Below are positions 32,243 through 40,178 of a DNA stretch of 64,000 bases, one piece after another. Both the position numbers and the translations under genes were made by a program. The notes beneath the pieces were generated by a model that did not search any database, had not been told where the DNA came from, and was given only the letters and a program-made list of their open reading frames with translations. Position 1 is the first letter of the stretch. Each line of letters opens with the position of its first letter. The stretch comes from Vannielia litorea (GTDB taxonomy: Bacteria > Pseudomonadota > Alphaproteobacteria > Rhodobacterales > Rhodobacteraceae), in contig NZ_FSRL01000001.1 in the NCBI RefSeq assembly GCF_900142295.1, positions 930,001 through 994,000 on the forward strand. The letters run 5' to 3'.

Positions 32243-32816
32243 TCCGCGGAGCGCCCTCGGCGGCGCGGTGTACCAAGGTTACGCAAAGGTTATTGAGGCG
32301 GGCGCCCAAGGCATGCTGACCCTGCGCGGCGACCTCGCCAGCCCCGAGATGGCCAAGGCTGTGAAGGCCGCGAGCGGGCAGGGCATGCCCTTCCGCCGCC
32401 GGATCGAAGGTGGCCTGGGCGGCGGCGCTGCCTGGGCCTCGCCGGATGAACTGCTGCTCTTCTGTGACTATGCCGCGGCTCCCGACGCGTTGGAAAAAGC
32501 CCGCAAGGCGCTGGCAGGCCAGCATTTTCTGGCGGTAGATGTCTCGGACGCAAGAGCCGTTTTCACGGTCGAGGGCGGGCCGGTCCGCGACCTTCTGGCC
32601 AAGCTCTGCCCGGCCGATATGTCGCCCGAGGTATTGGCCCTGGGCGAATACCGGCGCAGCCACATCGGGCAGGTTGCCGCCGCCTTCTGGCTGGTGAGCG
32701 AAGAAAAGGCCGTGATCGTCTGCTTCCGCTCCGTTGCCCAGTACATGTTCGACCTGCTCGGCAAGGCCGCCGAGCCGGGCAGCGAACTGGGCTACTTTGC
32801 CGCGACGGCCTCCTGA
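32235..32816 (+). CDS. soxG: Sarcosine oxidase subunit gamma
   Basis: 193 residues from the ATG at 32235, which overlaps the end of soxA by 8 bp and is preceded by GAAGGGGAGAAGCAGA. The C-terminal half (HFLAVDVSDARAVFTVEGG, then GQVAAAFWLVSEEKAVIVCF) follows the gamma-subunit pattern, related to the GcvT C-terminal fold. It is the last gene of the operon. Its 3' end overlaps the convergent sulfotransferase gene by 25 bp. Confidence 0.92.
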   Translation: MSDPRSALGGAVYQGYAKVIEAGAQGMLTLRGDLASPEMAKAVKAASGQGMPFRRRIEGGLGGGAAWASPDELLLFCDYAAAPDALEKARKALAGQHFLAVDVSDARAVFTVEGGPVRDLLAKLCPADMSPEVLALGEYRRSHIGQVAAAFWLVSEEKAVIVCFRSVAQYMFDLLGKAAEPGSELGYFAATAS

Positions 32817-33622
32817 GCCTCTGCCAGAGCCTCATCCTCGGGGCAAAGGTCGACCCAGCTGTCATCCTCGGCATAGCCCAGGGCGGCCAGCGCCGACCCG
32901 TAGCGGGCGGCATACCTGCGCGCGACCGAGCGCGGCATCTTCGTGCGCCATTGCGCCTCCGCCCCGGTGCCCGAGGTGACGTGGTTGACGATCCGGTTTG
33001 GTCGCTCGCCCTCTTTCTTGAGGCCACCGAAGAGGCTCGAATCCCAGAACGCCTGCACCGCGCCGTCGATATCGAGCCCTTGGATCGCGCACCGTTCCAG
33101 CGCCGAGCGGAACTGCCGGCACTCGTGATCTTCCATCAGGTCTTCATAGCGCAGCTCGACCGCGCTGGGGTGACCGTAGGGCCAGGCGAGCATCTCGAAG
33201 AGCGTCGAGGCATGCTTGTTTTCCATCTCGAAGAGGAGCTTCTCCTGCGGAGTCTCCAGGCTCTTGAGATAGTCCTTGTAATTCAGCCCGCCCCACTCGG
33301 GGCGTTGTTTTTTCAGGAAGTTCTCGTTCCCGAGCGGCGCCTTCTCATGGTAGCGGGCACCCGAGAGCAGCACGTCGCGGGGATCCCGTATGACATGGAT
33401 GAAACGCGCCTCAGGCAGGGCAAAGACCTCGGGCGGGTAGCCTGACGACCAGTTCACCACGATCTGTGGCCCGTGTTCCGGCAGATCGGCGATCCGCTTG
33501 GCGCGGTTGATCTGCATCAGCGGTATGCCCTGCCGCTCCATGATCCGGTGAAGCGTGCGACGGAGCCAGACCGTGCCCGTCTTGTGATGTGTCCCTACAC
33601 AGAGAAACCGGGCAGCGCTCAC
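32792..33622 (-). CDS. Sulfotransferase family protein
   Basis: 276 residues. The 5'-phosphosulfate loop is FLCVGTHHKTGTVWLRRTL near the N terminus, and the 3'-phosphate motif is ARFIHVIRDPRDVLLSGARY (about 92-111), both needed to bind PAPS. The RYEDL segment near 160 is also typical. It would transfer sulfate from PAPS to a hydroxyl of a sugar or other acceptor in the cytoplasm. It overlaps the upstream glycosyltransferase-like gene by ATGA, which makes a surface glycan a plausible substrate. The overlap with soxG at the 3' end is only terminal. Confidence 0.88.
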   Translation of the reverse strand: MSAARFLCVGTHHKTGTVWLRRTLHRIMERQGIPLMQINRAKRIADLPEHGPQIVVNWSSGYPPEVFALPEARFIHVIRDPRDVLLSGARYHEKAPLGNENFLKKQRPEWGGLNYKDYLKSLETPQEKLLFEMENKHASTLFEMLAWPYGHPSAVELRYEDLMEDHECRQFRSALERCAIQGLDIDGAVQAFWDSSLFGGLKKEGERPNRIVNHVTSGTGAEAQWRTKMPRSVARRYAARYGSALAALGYAEDDSWVDLCPEDEALAEAQEAVAAK

Positions 33623-34611
33623 TCCGCTGCCTCCTGCCAGACCCCGTCGTTCACGAAATCCGCAAGTTTCTGGTCCTGCATCTGGTAGGCGATCGTGCGG
33701 CGGCAGCTCTCGATGCAGGCGCGGTGGAGAGCGGCAAGGTCGGCATCCTGAAGCAGGTCCGCAACGCCCTCCGCAACGCCGTCCGTGCGGATCGACTTGT
33801 CTTCATGGGTATTGATGTCGAACTTCTCCCAATAGCCCATGTCGATGCGGTCCTTGTTCTTGGAGTTCGCCGTGCCGCGCAGGCGCTTGAGCAAGAACTC
33901 CTCGCGGCTCTTGACTGCGTAGTGGTTCACCTGGGCCGCATCATAGGCCACCTCGTCGGCGCTCGACCGCCAGCCCTTCTCGAGCACGCGATCCCGCATG
34001 GTCTTGCCGTCGGAGTTGACCCAGAGCCGCATGCCGGGCGTGATCTCGGTGTCCTTGCGAAACTTGGGGCGGTGGACGCCGAAAAAATCGAAGCGGGAGG
34101 GGCGGAAGAGGGTCTTGTACCCCCAGATCAGCCCGTTCTCGGGCCGGTCGAAGCTGGAGCCCCGTGTGAAGCGGCTGGTCACCAGCGCGTCCGGCTCCAT
34201 GTGGGCGGCGCCGCAGGACCCCATGAACCGCCAGTTGATGCTGATGGCATCGGCCTCAGTGGGGCAGTGAGCGATGAGCGCATCCACCGAGCCGTCGCCC
34301 ACCTTCACGTTCAGGAACTCGTCGGCGTCGATGATGAGCACCCAATCGGCGCTGCGCACCTCATCCTGCCGGTTGGCGCGAGAGTAGGCGGCACGCTGCG
34401 GGTCCATCCGCGGCCCGAGCGGGTTGTCGAAGTGGCGCACCACGCCCATCTGGTCGAGCCGGTTGAGCATCAGGTTGGTGCCGTCGGTGCAATCGTTGGA
34501 GAAGATCGTGAACTCGTTGAAGCCGATCATCCGGTGATAGGCGATCCACTCGAGCAGGTAGGGGCCCTCGTTCTTCATGGTCGTGACGACCATCTTGCGC
34601 GCCGTGCTCAT
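33619..34611 (-). CDS. Glycosyltransferase family 2-like protein (GT92/PF13704-type)
   Basis: 330 residues. The opening KMVVTTMKNEGPYLLEWIAY and then HRMIGFNEFTIFSNDCTDG, and the metal-binding DxD-like WVLIIDADEFLNV (about 90-103), are diagnostic of this GT-A-fold group. No membrane helix or signal is seen. It lies between another glycosyltransferase-like gene and the sulfotransferase, with a 1-bp and a 4-bp overlap. It probably transfers a sugar to a surface or extracellular glycan; donor and acceptor are unknown. Confidence 0.85.
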   Translation of the reverse strand: MSTARKMVVTTMKNEGPYLLEWIAYHRMIGFNEFTIFSNDCTDGTNLMLNRLDQMGVVRHFDNPLGPRMDPQRAAYSRANRQDEVRSADWVLIIDADEFLNVKVGDGSVDALIAHCPTEADAISINWRFMGSCGAAHMEPDALVTSRFTRGSSFDRPENGLIWGYKTLFRPSRFDFFGVHRPKFRKDTEITPGMRLWVNSDGKTMRDRVLEKGWRSSADEVAYDAAQVNHYAVKSREEFLLKRLRGTANSKNKDRIDMGYWEKFDINTHEDKSIRTDGVAEGVADLLQDADLAALHRACIESCRRTIAYQMQDQKLADFVNDGVWQEAAE

Positions 34612-36113
34612 CAGCTTGGGCTCCCGACCTTGCCGGGCTTCTCGCGCTTCTCCCGGCGCTGTCTCGCTCGATCCGCCCCGGCTTCTGAAGGCGGCATCGC
34701 CTTCGCCCCGGGGCGGTCGCTCTTTGGCGGCGCGTCTCCGGTTGCGGGCACCAGCACCGGCGGGGCCTTGCCTTTCAGCCGGGCCATCTCGGCATGACCT
34801 TCGCGGATCTTCTGCGCGATGACCGCTTTCATCTCGTCCGAGAGCTCGAACTCTTCGGCAGCTTCAGCAGAGGTCTGCTTTTCTGTCGCCACGGCCCGGC
34901 CCTCGGCGGCGGCCCGCATGGCCTCGCGGGTTTCGGCCTTCTTGGCGGTCTGGGAGGCGTTGATGAGCTTGGCGATCTCCTTGGCAGGCACGCCGGCCTC
35001 CTGCATCTCGCGCACCTTCTCCTGCCAGATCTTGGGCAGGTGCTGGGTGAAGAGCACCTCGTCGAGCCGGTCGATCGGGATCTGGCTGGCCTCCTTCAGC
35101 TCCGCCAGCCACGCATCGTATTCGCCGGTCCGGCGCAGCATCTCGACACGGCCCTTGTGGTACTCCAGCGCAGCCTCGTAGAGCCCGCGGAGCGTGTCGT
35201 CTTCCAGCATCTTGTCCATCAGGCGCCGGGTGCCGCGGGCGTGGCGGAGCACATTGCTGGCTTCCTTCTCGTTGCGATCGAACAGCGAGAAATAGGCGGC
35301 ATCGTATTTGCCGACCTTGTTGTTCACGTTGCCGCGGAGCCGGCGCAGGAGATAGGCCTCGTAGCTCTTGACCCCGTAGTGGTTGAGCTCGACGAGCTTG
35401 TACCCCAGTGTGGGTTTGGTCGAGCGCCAGCCAGACAGGTTGAAGTCGGTCGGCATCGGCTCGCCCGATCCGTTGACCCACTTCTGCCTGAGCATCTGCT
35501 GTGCCCGATCGGGGATCTGCTTGGCCTTCTTCATGTGTGGGCGGTGGATGCCCAGCTTCATGTCGTTGAAGGGTTTGAAGAGCGTCTTCACGCCCCACCC
35601 CTTGCGAAACTTGTCGGGCGCGGCGTTCCGGTAGCTCTCGATCACCATGCCCGGATTCCAGTCGGTGAGTTCGGACGAGCCGAAGAACCGCCAGGTGATC
35701 GCCACGGCATCCGTGTCGGCGGGCAGCTCTTCCATGAGATCCTGGATCTTGCCGCGTCCGCATTTGACCGAGACAAACTCGTCGGCGTCCATCGTCAGGA
35801 TCCATTCGCTGTTCATCACCGCGGGGTTCTTTTCGGCCAGTGAGAGCGCGTTGGGCTGGGGCTTCTTGCCTTCGGGCACATCGTTGCGGAAGTGCTTGCA
35901 GTAGCCCATTTCCTCCAGCCGCATCAGCATGGCATCGGTGCCATCGTTGCAGTTGTTGGTGTAGACGCAGATGTTATCGAAGCCGATGTGGTTATGATAG
36001 GCGACCCACTCGATGAGGCAGTGGCCCTCGTCCTTCATCATCGACATGATGGTGAAGGTGGCCTTCTCTGCCTTGCTGGTCTTCCCCTCGTCGGGAGAGG
36101 TTTCGTCGCTCAT
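34611..36113 (-). CDS. Glycosyltransferase family 2-like protein with extended charged C terminus
   Basis: 500 residues. The N-terminal half (about 18-310) parallels the next gene: FTIMSMMKDEGHCLIEWVAY, NHIGFDNICVYTNNCNDG, and WILTMDADEFVSVKCG (DxD-like). The last about 180 residues are charged and helical (many Glu, Lys, Ala) and end in a disordered basic tail with RRQRREKREKPGKVG; the sister protein lacks this. It is the first gene of a three-gene leftward operon and ends in a TGATG overlap with the next start. A scaffold or membrane-association role for the tail is only a guess. Confidence 0.85.
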   Translation of the reverse strand: MSDETSPDEGKTSKAEKATFTIMSMMKDEGHCLIEWVAYHNHIGFDNICVYTNNCNDGTDAMLMRLEEMGYCKHFRNDVPEGKKPQPNALSLAEKNPAVMNSEWILTMDADEFVSVKCGRGKIQDLMEELPADTDAVAITWRFFGSSELTDWNPGMVIESYRNAAPDKFRKGWGVKTLFKPFNDMKLGIHRPHMKKAKQIPDRAQQMLRQKWVNGSGEPMPTDFNLSGWRSTKPTLGYKLVELNHYGVKSYEAYLLRRLRGNVNNKVGKYDAAYFSLFDRNEKEASNVLRHARGTRRLMDKMLEDDTLRGLYEAALEYHKGRVEMLRRTGEYDAWLAELKEASQIPIDRLDEVLFTQHLPKIWQEKVREMQEAGVPAKEIAKLINASQTAKKAETREAMRAAAEGRAVATEKQTSAEAAEEFELSDEMKAVIAQKIREGHAEMARLKGKAPPVLVPATGDAPPKSDRPGAKAMPPSEAGADRARQRREKREKPGKVGSPS

Positions 36114-36428
36114 GATCTGCCTTGCTTGTATCCCGCCCGCTCGGCGCTTTCTCTGAGCCTAACGGTGCCGGGTTAACGCTCGTTCAAGACCGGTCTGGCG
36201 CGGGGCCGTCCGGTATCCCTCCCGGCTCGCTCGGCCGGTTGCGTGCTACCATACGCGGCTTGGCAATGAAGTCACCCCCGCCGCTGCCATTGTTTCGTTG
36301 CGCGAGACAATGATTGCGCAGCCGCCACAGCGTTTTGCCGCCGGAATGGCCAGACCCGCCCTTGACCTTGGAGCCGCGCGCCCTCTTTATCCCGGTAACG
36401 AAATCTCAAGGACAGAGAGGAACCTCCA
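36114..36428. other. Divergent intergenic region between the glycan operon and sodB
   Basis: 315 bp with no gene. It holds the likely sodB promoter (36362-36391) and AGAGAGGAACCTCCA as the sodB SD. A leftward promoter for the glycan operon must also lie here, but I could not define it with confidence. Confidence 0.6.
36362..36391 (+). promoter_or_regulatory. Predicted promoter of sodB
   Basis: TTGACC, 18-bp spacer, TTTATC; transcription would begin near 36398, about 30 bases before the sodB ATG. The -10 is imperfect. Confidence 0.4.
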
Positions 36429-37028
36429 ATGGCTTTCGAACTCCCCGACCTTCCCTATGCCCACGACGCGCTCGCCGATCTCGGCATGTCCAAGGAAACG
36501 CTCGAGTACCACCACGACATCCACCACAAGGCCTATGTCGATAACGGCAACAAGCTGATCGCCGGCACCGAGTGGGAGGGCAAATCGCTCGAGGATATCG
36601 TGAAAGGCACCTACCAGAAGGGCGCCGTCGCCCAGAACGGCATCTTCAACAACGCCTCCCAGCATTGGAACCACATGCAGTTCTGGGAGATGATGGGCCC
36701 GGGCACCGGCGGCATGCCGGGGGAGCTTGAAAAAGCCATCACCGAAGGCTTTGGCTCGGTCGACAAGTTCAAGGAAGAGTTCTCCGCAGCCGGCGCCGGC
36801 CAGTTCGGCTCGGGCTGGTGCTGGCTGGTGAAAGACACCGACGGCGGCCTGAAGGTCACGAAAACCGAGAACGGCGTGAACCCGCTGTGCTTCGGCCAGA
36901 CCGCGCTGCTGGGCTGCGACGTGTGGGAGCACAGCTACTACATCGACTTCCGCAACAAGCGGCCGGCCTACCTCTCGAACTTCCTGGACAAGCTGGTGAA
37001 CTGGGAAAACGTCGCCTCGCGGATGTAA
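36429..37028 (+). CDS. sodB: Superoxide dismutase, Fe-type
   Basis: 199 residues. It starts MAFELPDLPYAHDALADLGM and has all metal ligands: H27/28 region (EYHHDIHHKAYV), the second His (NASQHWNHMQFW), and Asp/His in LGCDVWEHSYYIDF. Residue patterns around AQFGSGWCWLV are those of the Fe family. A cytoplasmic enzyme that dismutates superoxide. It is transcribed alone and followed by a hairpin. Manganese use cannot be excluded by sequence. Confidence 0.96.
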   Translation: MAFELPDLPYAHDALADLGMSKETLEYHHDIHHKAYVDNGNKLIAGTEWEGKSLEDIVKGTYQKGAVAQNGIFNNASQHWNHMQFWEMMGPGTGGMPGELEKAITEGFGSVDKFKEEFSAAGAGQFGSGWCWLVKDTDGGLKVTKTENGVNPLCFGQTALLGCDVWEHSYYIDFRNKRPAYLSNFLDKLVNWENVASRM

Positions 37029-37068
37029 GGCACGCTCCATCCGGGGCAGGACCCCGGCCACGGCGATC

Positions 37069-37103
37069 AAGGCGCGATGCCCCTTTCGGGTGTCGCGCCT
37101 TTT
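37069..37103 (+). terminator. Intrinsic terminator after sodB
   Basis: AAGGCGCGA (37069-37077) pairs with TCGCGCCTT (37093-37101), with an inner GCCC/GGGT pairing, followed by TT. A smaller GC hairpin (CCGGGG/CCCCGG) precedes it at 37041. Confidence 0.75.
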
Positions 37104-37159
37104 GCATCTCGGAACCAGCCTCGCGGCCTGCCCGTTGACCACGCAAAGGAGGAACGACA

Positions 37160-37363
37160 ATGGCAGAACGCAAACGATCCAAAGACATGAGCCGCGACAG
37201 CGACAAGGTGCTGGGCGCGGAGGGCTCGATCTCCCATGGCGGGCGTGAGGGCGGCGAGCTGGCCCGCAACGTGGCGAGCCTCGACGAGTACAAGCGCGCA
37301 AACGAGCGCCCGGCGGGCAAGACCCGCGTGACGAAGTCGATGGAAAAGGGGGAGGGTCAATGA
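37160..37363 (+). CDS. Small charged protein of unknown function
   Basis: 67 residues, preceded by a near-perfect SD (GCAAAGGAGGAACGACA). Very polar, rich in Arg, Lys, Glu, Ser and Gly (MAERKRSKDMSRDSDKVLGA), with no cysteine and no membrane segment; probably disordered. It overlaps the host-attachment-family gene by ATGA and is clearly cotranslated with it. I know no family. Confidence 0.7.
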   Translation: MAERKRSKDMSRDSDKVLGAEGSISHGGREGGELARNVASLDEYKRANERPAGKTRVTKSMEKGEGQ

Positions 37364-37815
37364 CCGAGCTGAAGCAGGGCACCTGGGTGCTTGTGGCCGA
37401 CAGCGAAAAGGCGCTCTTCCTTGAGAACGTCACTGACGGGGGGGACCCCTACCTCGTTGTCACCGGCAAGGAGCGGCAGGAAAACCCCTCCGACCGGGAG
37501 CAAAGCGCGAACCGCCCGGGCCGTAAAGCCGACACCGGGCCGGGCCAGCGCTCGGCACTTGACGACACAGACTGGCACGAGCTGGCCAAGGAGAGGTTTG
37601 CCCACGATCTCGCCGGCTTGCTCTACGAAAAAGCCCACCGAGGCGAGTTCGACCACATCGTGCTGGCCTGTGCTCCGCAGGTGCTCGGTGCGCTCCGAAA
37701 GGAGTTGCACAAGGAGGTGCTCGACAAGGTGGTGGCCGAAGTTCCGAAGACCCTCACCAATCACCCTCTCGACGAGATCGAGAAGATCGTGAAGGGCGAT
37801 CTCGAGGCCGCCTAG
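37360..37815 (+). CDS. Host attachment family protein (baeRF-like)
   Basis: 151 residues. The pattern WVLVADSEKALFLENV at the start, RSALDDTDWHELAKERFAHDLAGLL in the middle and FDHIVLACAPQVLGALRKEL near 105-124 is that of the host-attachment protein family, named from an Agrobacterium gene and related to archaeal/eukaryotic eRF1 domain folds. The biochemical role is unknown; some members are stress or translation linked. It ends in a 4-bp overlap with the convergent LOG gene. Confidence 0.82.
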   Translation: MTELKQGTWVLVADSEKALFLENVTDGGDPYLVVTGKERQENPSDREQSANRPGRKADTGPGQRSALDDTDWHELAKERFAHDLAGLLYEKAHRGEFDHIVLACAPQVLGALRKELHKEVLDKVVAEVPKTLTNHPLDEIEKIVKGDLEAA

Positions 37816-38360
37816 ACCTTTTCGAGTGCCTCGGCAAGCGCCTCGACGGAAGGAACGACCGAATAGAACCCCAGGAGGTCGTCGCCGGCAAATCCGCTGG
37901 CGACGACGTGTTCCAGGAGCGCGATGAGCTTGTCCCAGTAGCCATTTACGTTGAGCAGGAAGACGGGCTTGGCGTGCAGCCCGAGTTGGCGCCAGGTCAG
38001 CGCCTCGAAGAGCTCGTCCAGCGAGCCCGCGCCGCCCGGCAGCACCACCACCGCCTCGGCGTTCATGAACATCACCTTCTTCCGCTCGTGCATCGTTTCG
38101 GTGACGATGAAGGAGGTGAGGTCGCGCTTGCCCACTTCGCGTTGCAGCAGATGTGTCGGGATCACCCCGAAGGTCTCGGCCCCGCCAGCCTGAGCCGTGC
38201 GGGCAACCCGCCCCATCAGCCCCACATCGCCCGCGCCGTAGACCAGCCGCCAGCCGTGGTCCGCAATTGCCGCGCCAAGCGCCTCTGCAGCCTCGGCATA
38301 GGCCGGATCGGTCCCGTCGCGTGATCCGCAATAGACGCAGACGGAGAGGGGAGCTGTCAT
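37812..38360 (-). CDS. LOG family protein (nucleoside 5'-monophosphate phosphoribohydrolase type)
   Basis: 182 residues with a Rossmann-like fold. The family signature PGGAGSLDELFEALTWRQLG (PGGxGTxxE type) is present, with METMHERKKVMF before it and VCVYCGSRDGTDP at the start. Plant LOG enzymes release cytokinin bases, and bacterial homologues have similar or unknown substrates. It was once labelled lysine decarboxylase, which is wrong. It is transcribed alone, converging on the host-attachment gene. Confidence 0.92.
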   Translation of the reverse strand: MTAPLSVCVYCGSRDGTDPAYAEAAEALGAAIADHGWRLVYGAGDVGLMGRVARTAQAGGAETFGVIPTHLLQREVGKRDLTSFIVTETMHERKKVMFMNAEAVVVLPGGAGSLDELFEALTWRQLGLHAKPVFLLNVNGYWDKLIALLEHVVASGFAGDDLLGFYSVVPSVEALAEALEKV

Positions 38361-38400
38361 AGGGGTATCCTGAAAAGGGCCGTCATGTCGGCGGAGTGTT

Positions 38401-38429
38401 TTGACCGGTGATAGCGGTATGGCTATGCT
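38401..38429 (+). promoter_or_regulatory. Predicted promoter of the LysM protein gene
   Basis: TTGACC, 17-bp spacer, TATGCT, both close to consensus. Transcription near 38436 would leave an approximately 45-base leader before the ATG at 38482 and would exclude the upstream in-frame start codons at 38401, 38419 and 38425. Confidence 0.55.
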
Positions 38430-38481
38430 TGCTCAACCCGTGCTCCGGCGCGGTGCATTGCAGCTGGATCGAGGAAGGGCG

Positions 38482-40089
38482 ATGGCGGCTTGGAACTCAC
38501 TCTCCCCCGTACTCCGGGGAGGCCTGACTGCTGGTGCGCTGGCGCTGGCGGGGCTGGCGCTGTGGCTCTGGCAGGGCGGTCGGATCGCACCCTCGGAACG
38601 CGCTGATCTGGCCCCGGCCGAGGTTGTCGAAAGGACCGCACCGGGGGAGGTGGCACCGCAGACCGTGCTTTCGGAGCCACAGGCAGGAGAGGCGACCGCA
38701 AGCGCGGCAGAGGCGGCCGAGGCTACGGAACCCGCGACACTGCCCGCCGAAACGGACGCGCAGGCCGACACGCCTGTCGCGGAGCCAGCGGCTGCTGCTG
38801 TGGGCGAGGGCGCAGCTGATCCCGCCGCGGCCGGAAGTGCCAGAACCGAGCCGGGGGGGGATGTGCCTCAACCCGCAGCGCCTCCGGAGTTTGACGTGGT
38901 TCGCATCGAGCCGGGCGGCGCCTCCGTCATTGCCGGTACGGCCGGGCCGGGCGATCTGGTGATCCTGATGCTGGACGGCAGCACGATTGCCGAAACCGAG
39001 GCGGATGGACGGGGAGCCTTCGTGATTCTGACCGACATCCAGCCCGGGCCATCGCCGCGTGTGCTGACCCTACTGGCCAGCGGCGCGGCTGGCGAGCGCC
39101 GTTCCGAGGCCAGCGTGATCGTTGCTCCCGCCGCTCTTCCGGCCACGAAACCTGCTGAAGAACGTGAAGGCATTACCCCCGACGAGACCGCCAGCCAGAC
39201 CGTGGCCATGGCTGCCAAGGAAGGGCAGGGCGAGGCGACGGAGGCGGCGTCCGAGGAGGGCACGTCGCAGGGCATGGCCGGCAGCGGGGATGAGCCGGAT
39301 GCGTCCGAGCCAGAGCTGGAGACGGCAGAGGGCGCGGCGCCCCGCGCAACGCCGGATATGCCTGCGGAGGACGCAACCCCGCTTGACGAAGCGGGCGCTG
39401 CTGCAAGCCTGGCATCGGAGGCAAAGGGCGAGGAACCCGAAGCGGATGGGGTTGCAGCGCTTCCCGCGCCCGAGGCACCGGCCATCGCCCCGGCACAGGC
39501 CTTGGCCCCGACGGCGGCACCGGAAGCACAAGCCGCGCTGCCCGCCACCGACCCTCAACTGCTGGTGACCACCGGCACCGGATTGCGCGTGCTGCAACCC
39601 TCGGCCAGTGCCGCGGAGGTGCCGCTACGGGTGGAGACCATCGACTATTCGCAAGGCGGGGTCACGCTGTCCGGTCGCGGAACGGGCGGCCCGTCCGACC
39701 TGCGCATCTACCTCGATAACGATCCGGTCGCCGTGGCTCCGCTCGACACCGATGGCACCTGGGAAGCAGAGTTGGAGGGCGTGCAACCCGGCACCTACAC
39801 GCTGCGGGTCGACCAGCTCGGCGGAGACGGCAAGGTAACCGGCCGCTTCGAAACCCCGTTTCTGCGCGAGAGCGAAGAGGCACTGGCGCGCACCGCCCCG
39901 GCGGATGCCGACGCGGAGGGTCTGGCGGTGTCGGTCATCACGGTGCAGCCGGGCTACTCGCTCTGGGCCATTGCATCGGACCGCTATGGCGATGGCATGT
40001 CGTGGCACAAGGTGCTTGAAGCCAACAAGGGCCAGATCCGCGATCCCGACCTTATCTACCCGGGACAGATCTTCGACTTGCCGGAATGA
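38482..40089 (+). CDS. Membrane-anchored acidic protein with Ig-like segments and C-terminal LysM domain
   Basis: 535 residues from the ATG at 38482, which follows GATCGAGGAAGGGC. One membrane helix (about 13-32, GLTAGALALAGLALWLWQGG) is followed by a long Ala/Glu/Pro-rich periplasmic region. Two beta-rich segments look like bacterial Ig-like domains (about 135-215 and 375-465). The C terminus is a LysM domain: VITVQPGYSLWAIASDRYGD and then IRDPDLIYPGQIFDLP. LysM binds N-acetylglucosamine in peptidoglycan, so it probably tethers the membrane to the wall. An acidic insert of about 150 residues separates the two Ig-like parts. Confidence 0.85.
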   Translation: MAAWNSLSPVLRGGLTAGALALAGLALWLWQGGRIAPSERADLAPAEVVERTAPGEVAPQTVLSEPQAGEATASAAEAAEATEPATLPAETDAQADTPVAEPAAAAVGEGAADPAAAGSARTEPGGDVPQPAAPPEFDVVRIEPGGASVIAGTAGPGDLVILMLDGSTIAETEADGRGAFVILTDIQPGPSPRVLTLLASGAAGERRSEASVIVAPAALPATKPAEEREGITPDETASQTVAMAAKEGQGEATEAASEEGTSQGMAGSGDEPDASEPELETAEGAAPRATPDMPAEDATPLDEAGAAASLASEAKGEEPEADGVAALPAPEAPAIAPAQALAPTAAPEAQAALPATDPQLLVTTGTGLRVLQPSASAAEVPLRVETIDYSQGGVTLSGRGTGGPSDLRIYLDNDPVAVAPLDTDGTWEAELEGVQPGTYTLRVDQLGGDGKVTGRFETPFLRESEEALARTAPADADAEGLAVSVITVQPGYSLWAIASDRYGDGMSWHKVLEANKGQIRDPDLIYPGQIFDLPE

Positions 40090-40178
40090 GGGAGGAGCGG
40101 GTGCAAGCGGGTGGACGCCGTCGCCGAATACCCTAGGTTCCGACGGACGTTCACGAGCTCGAGAGGTGCGCCAGGCCC

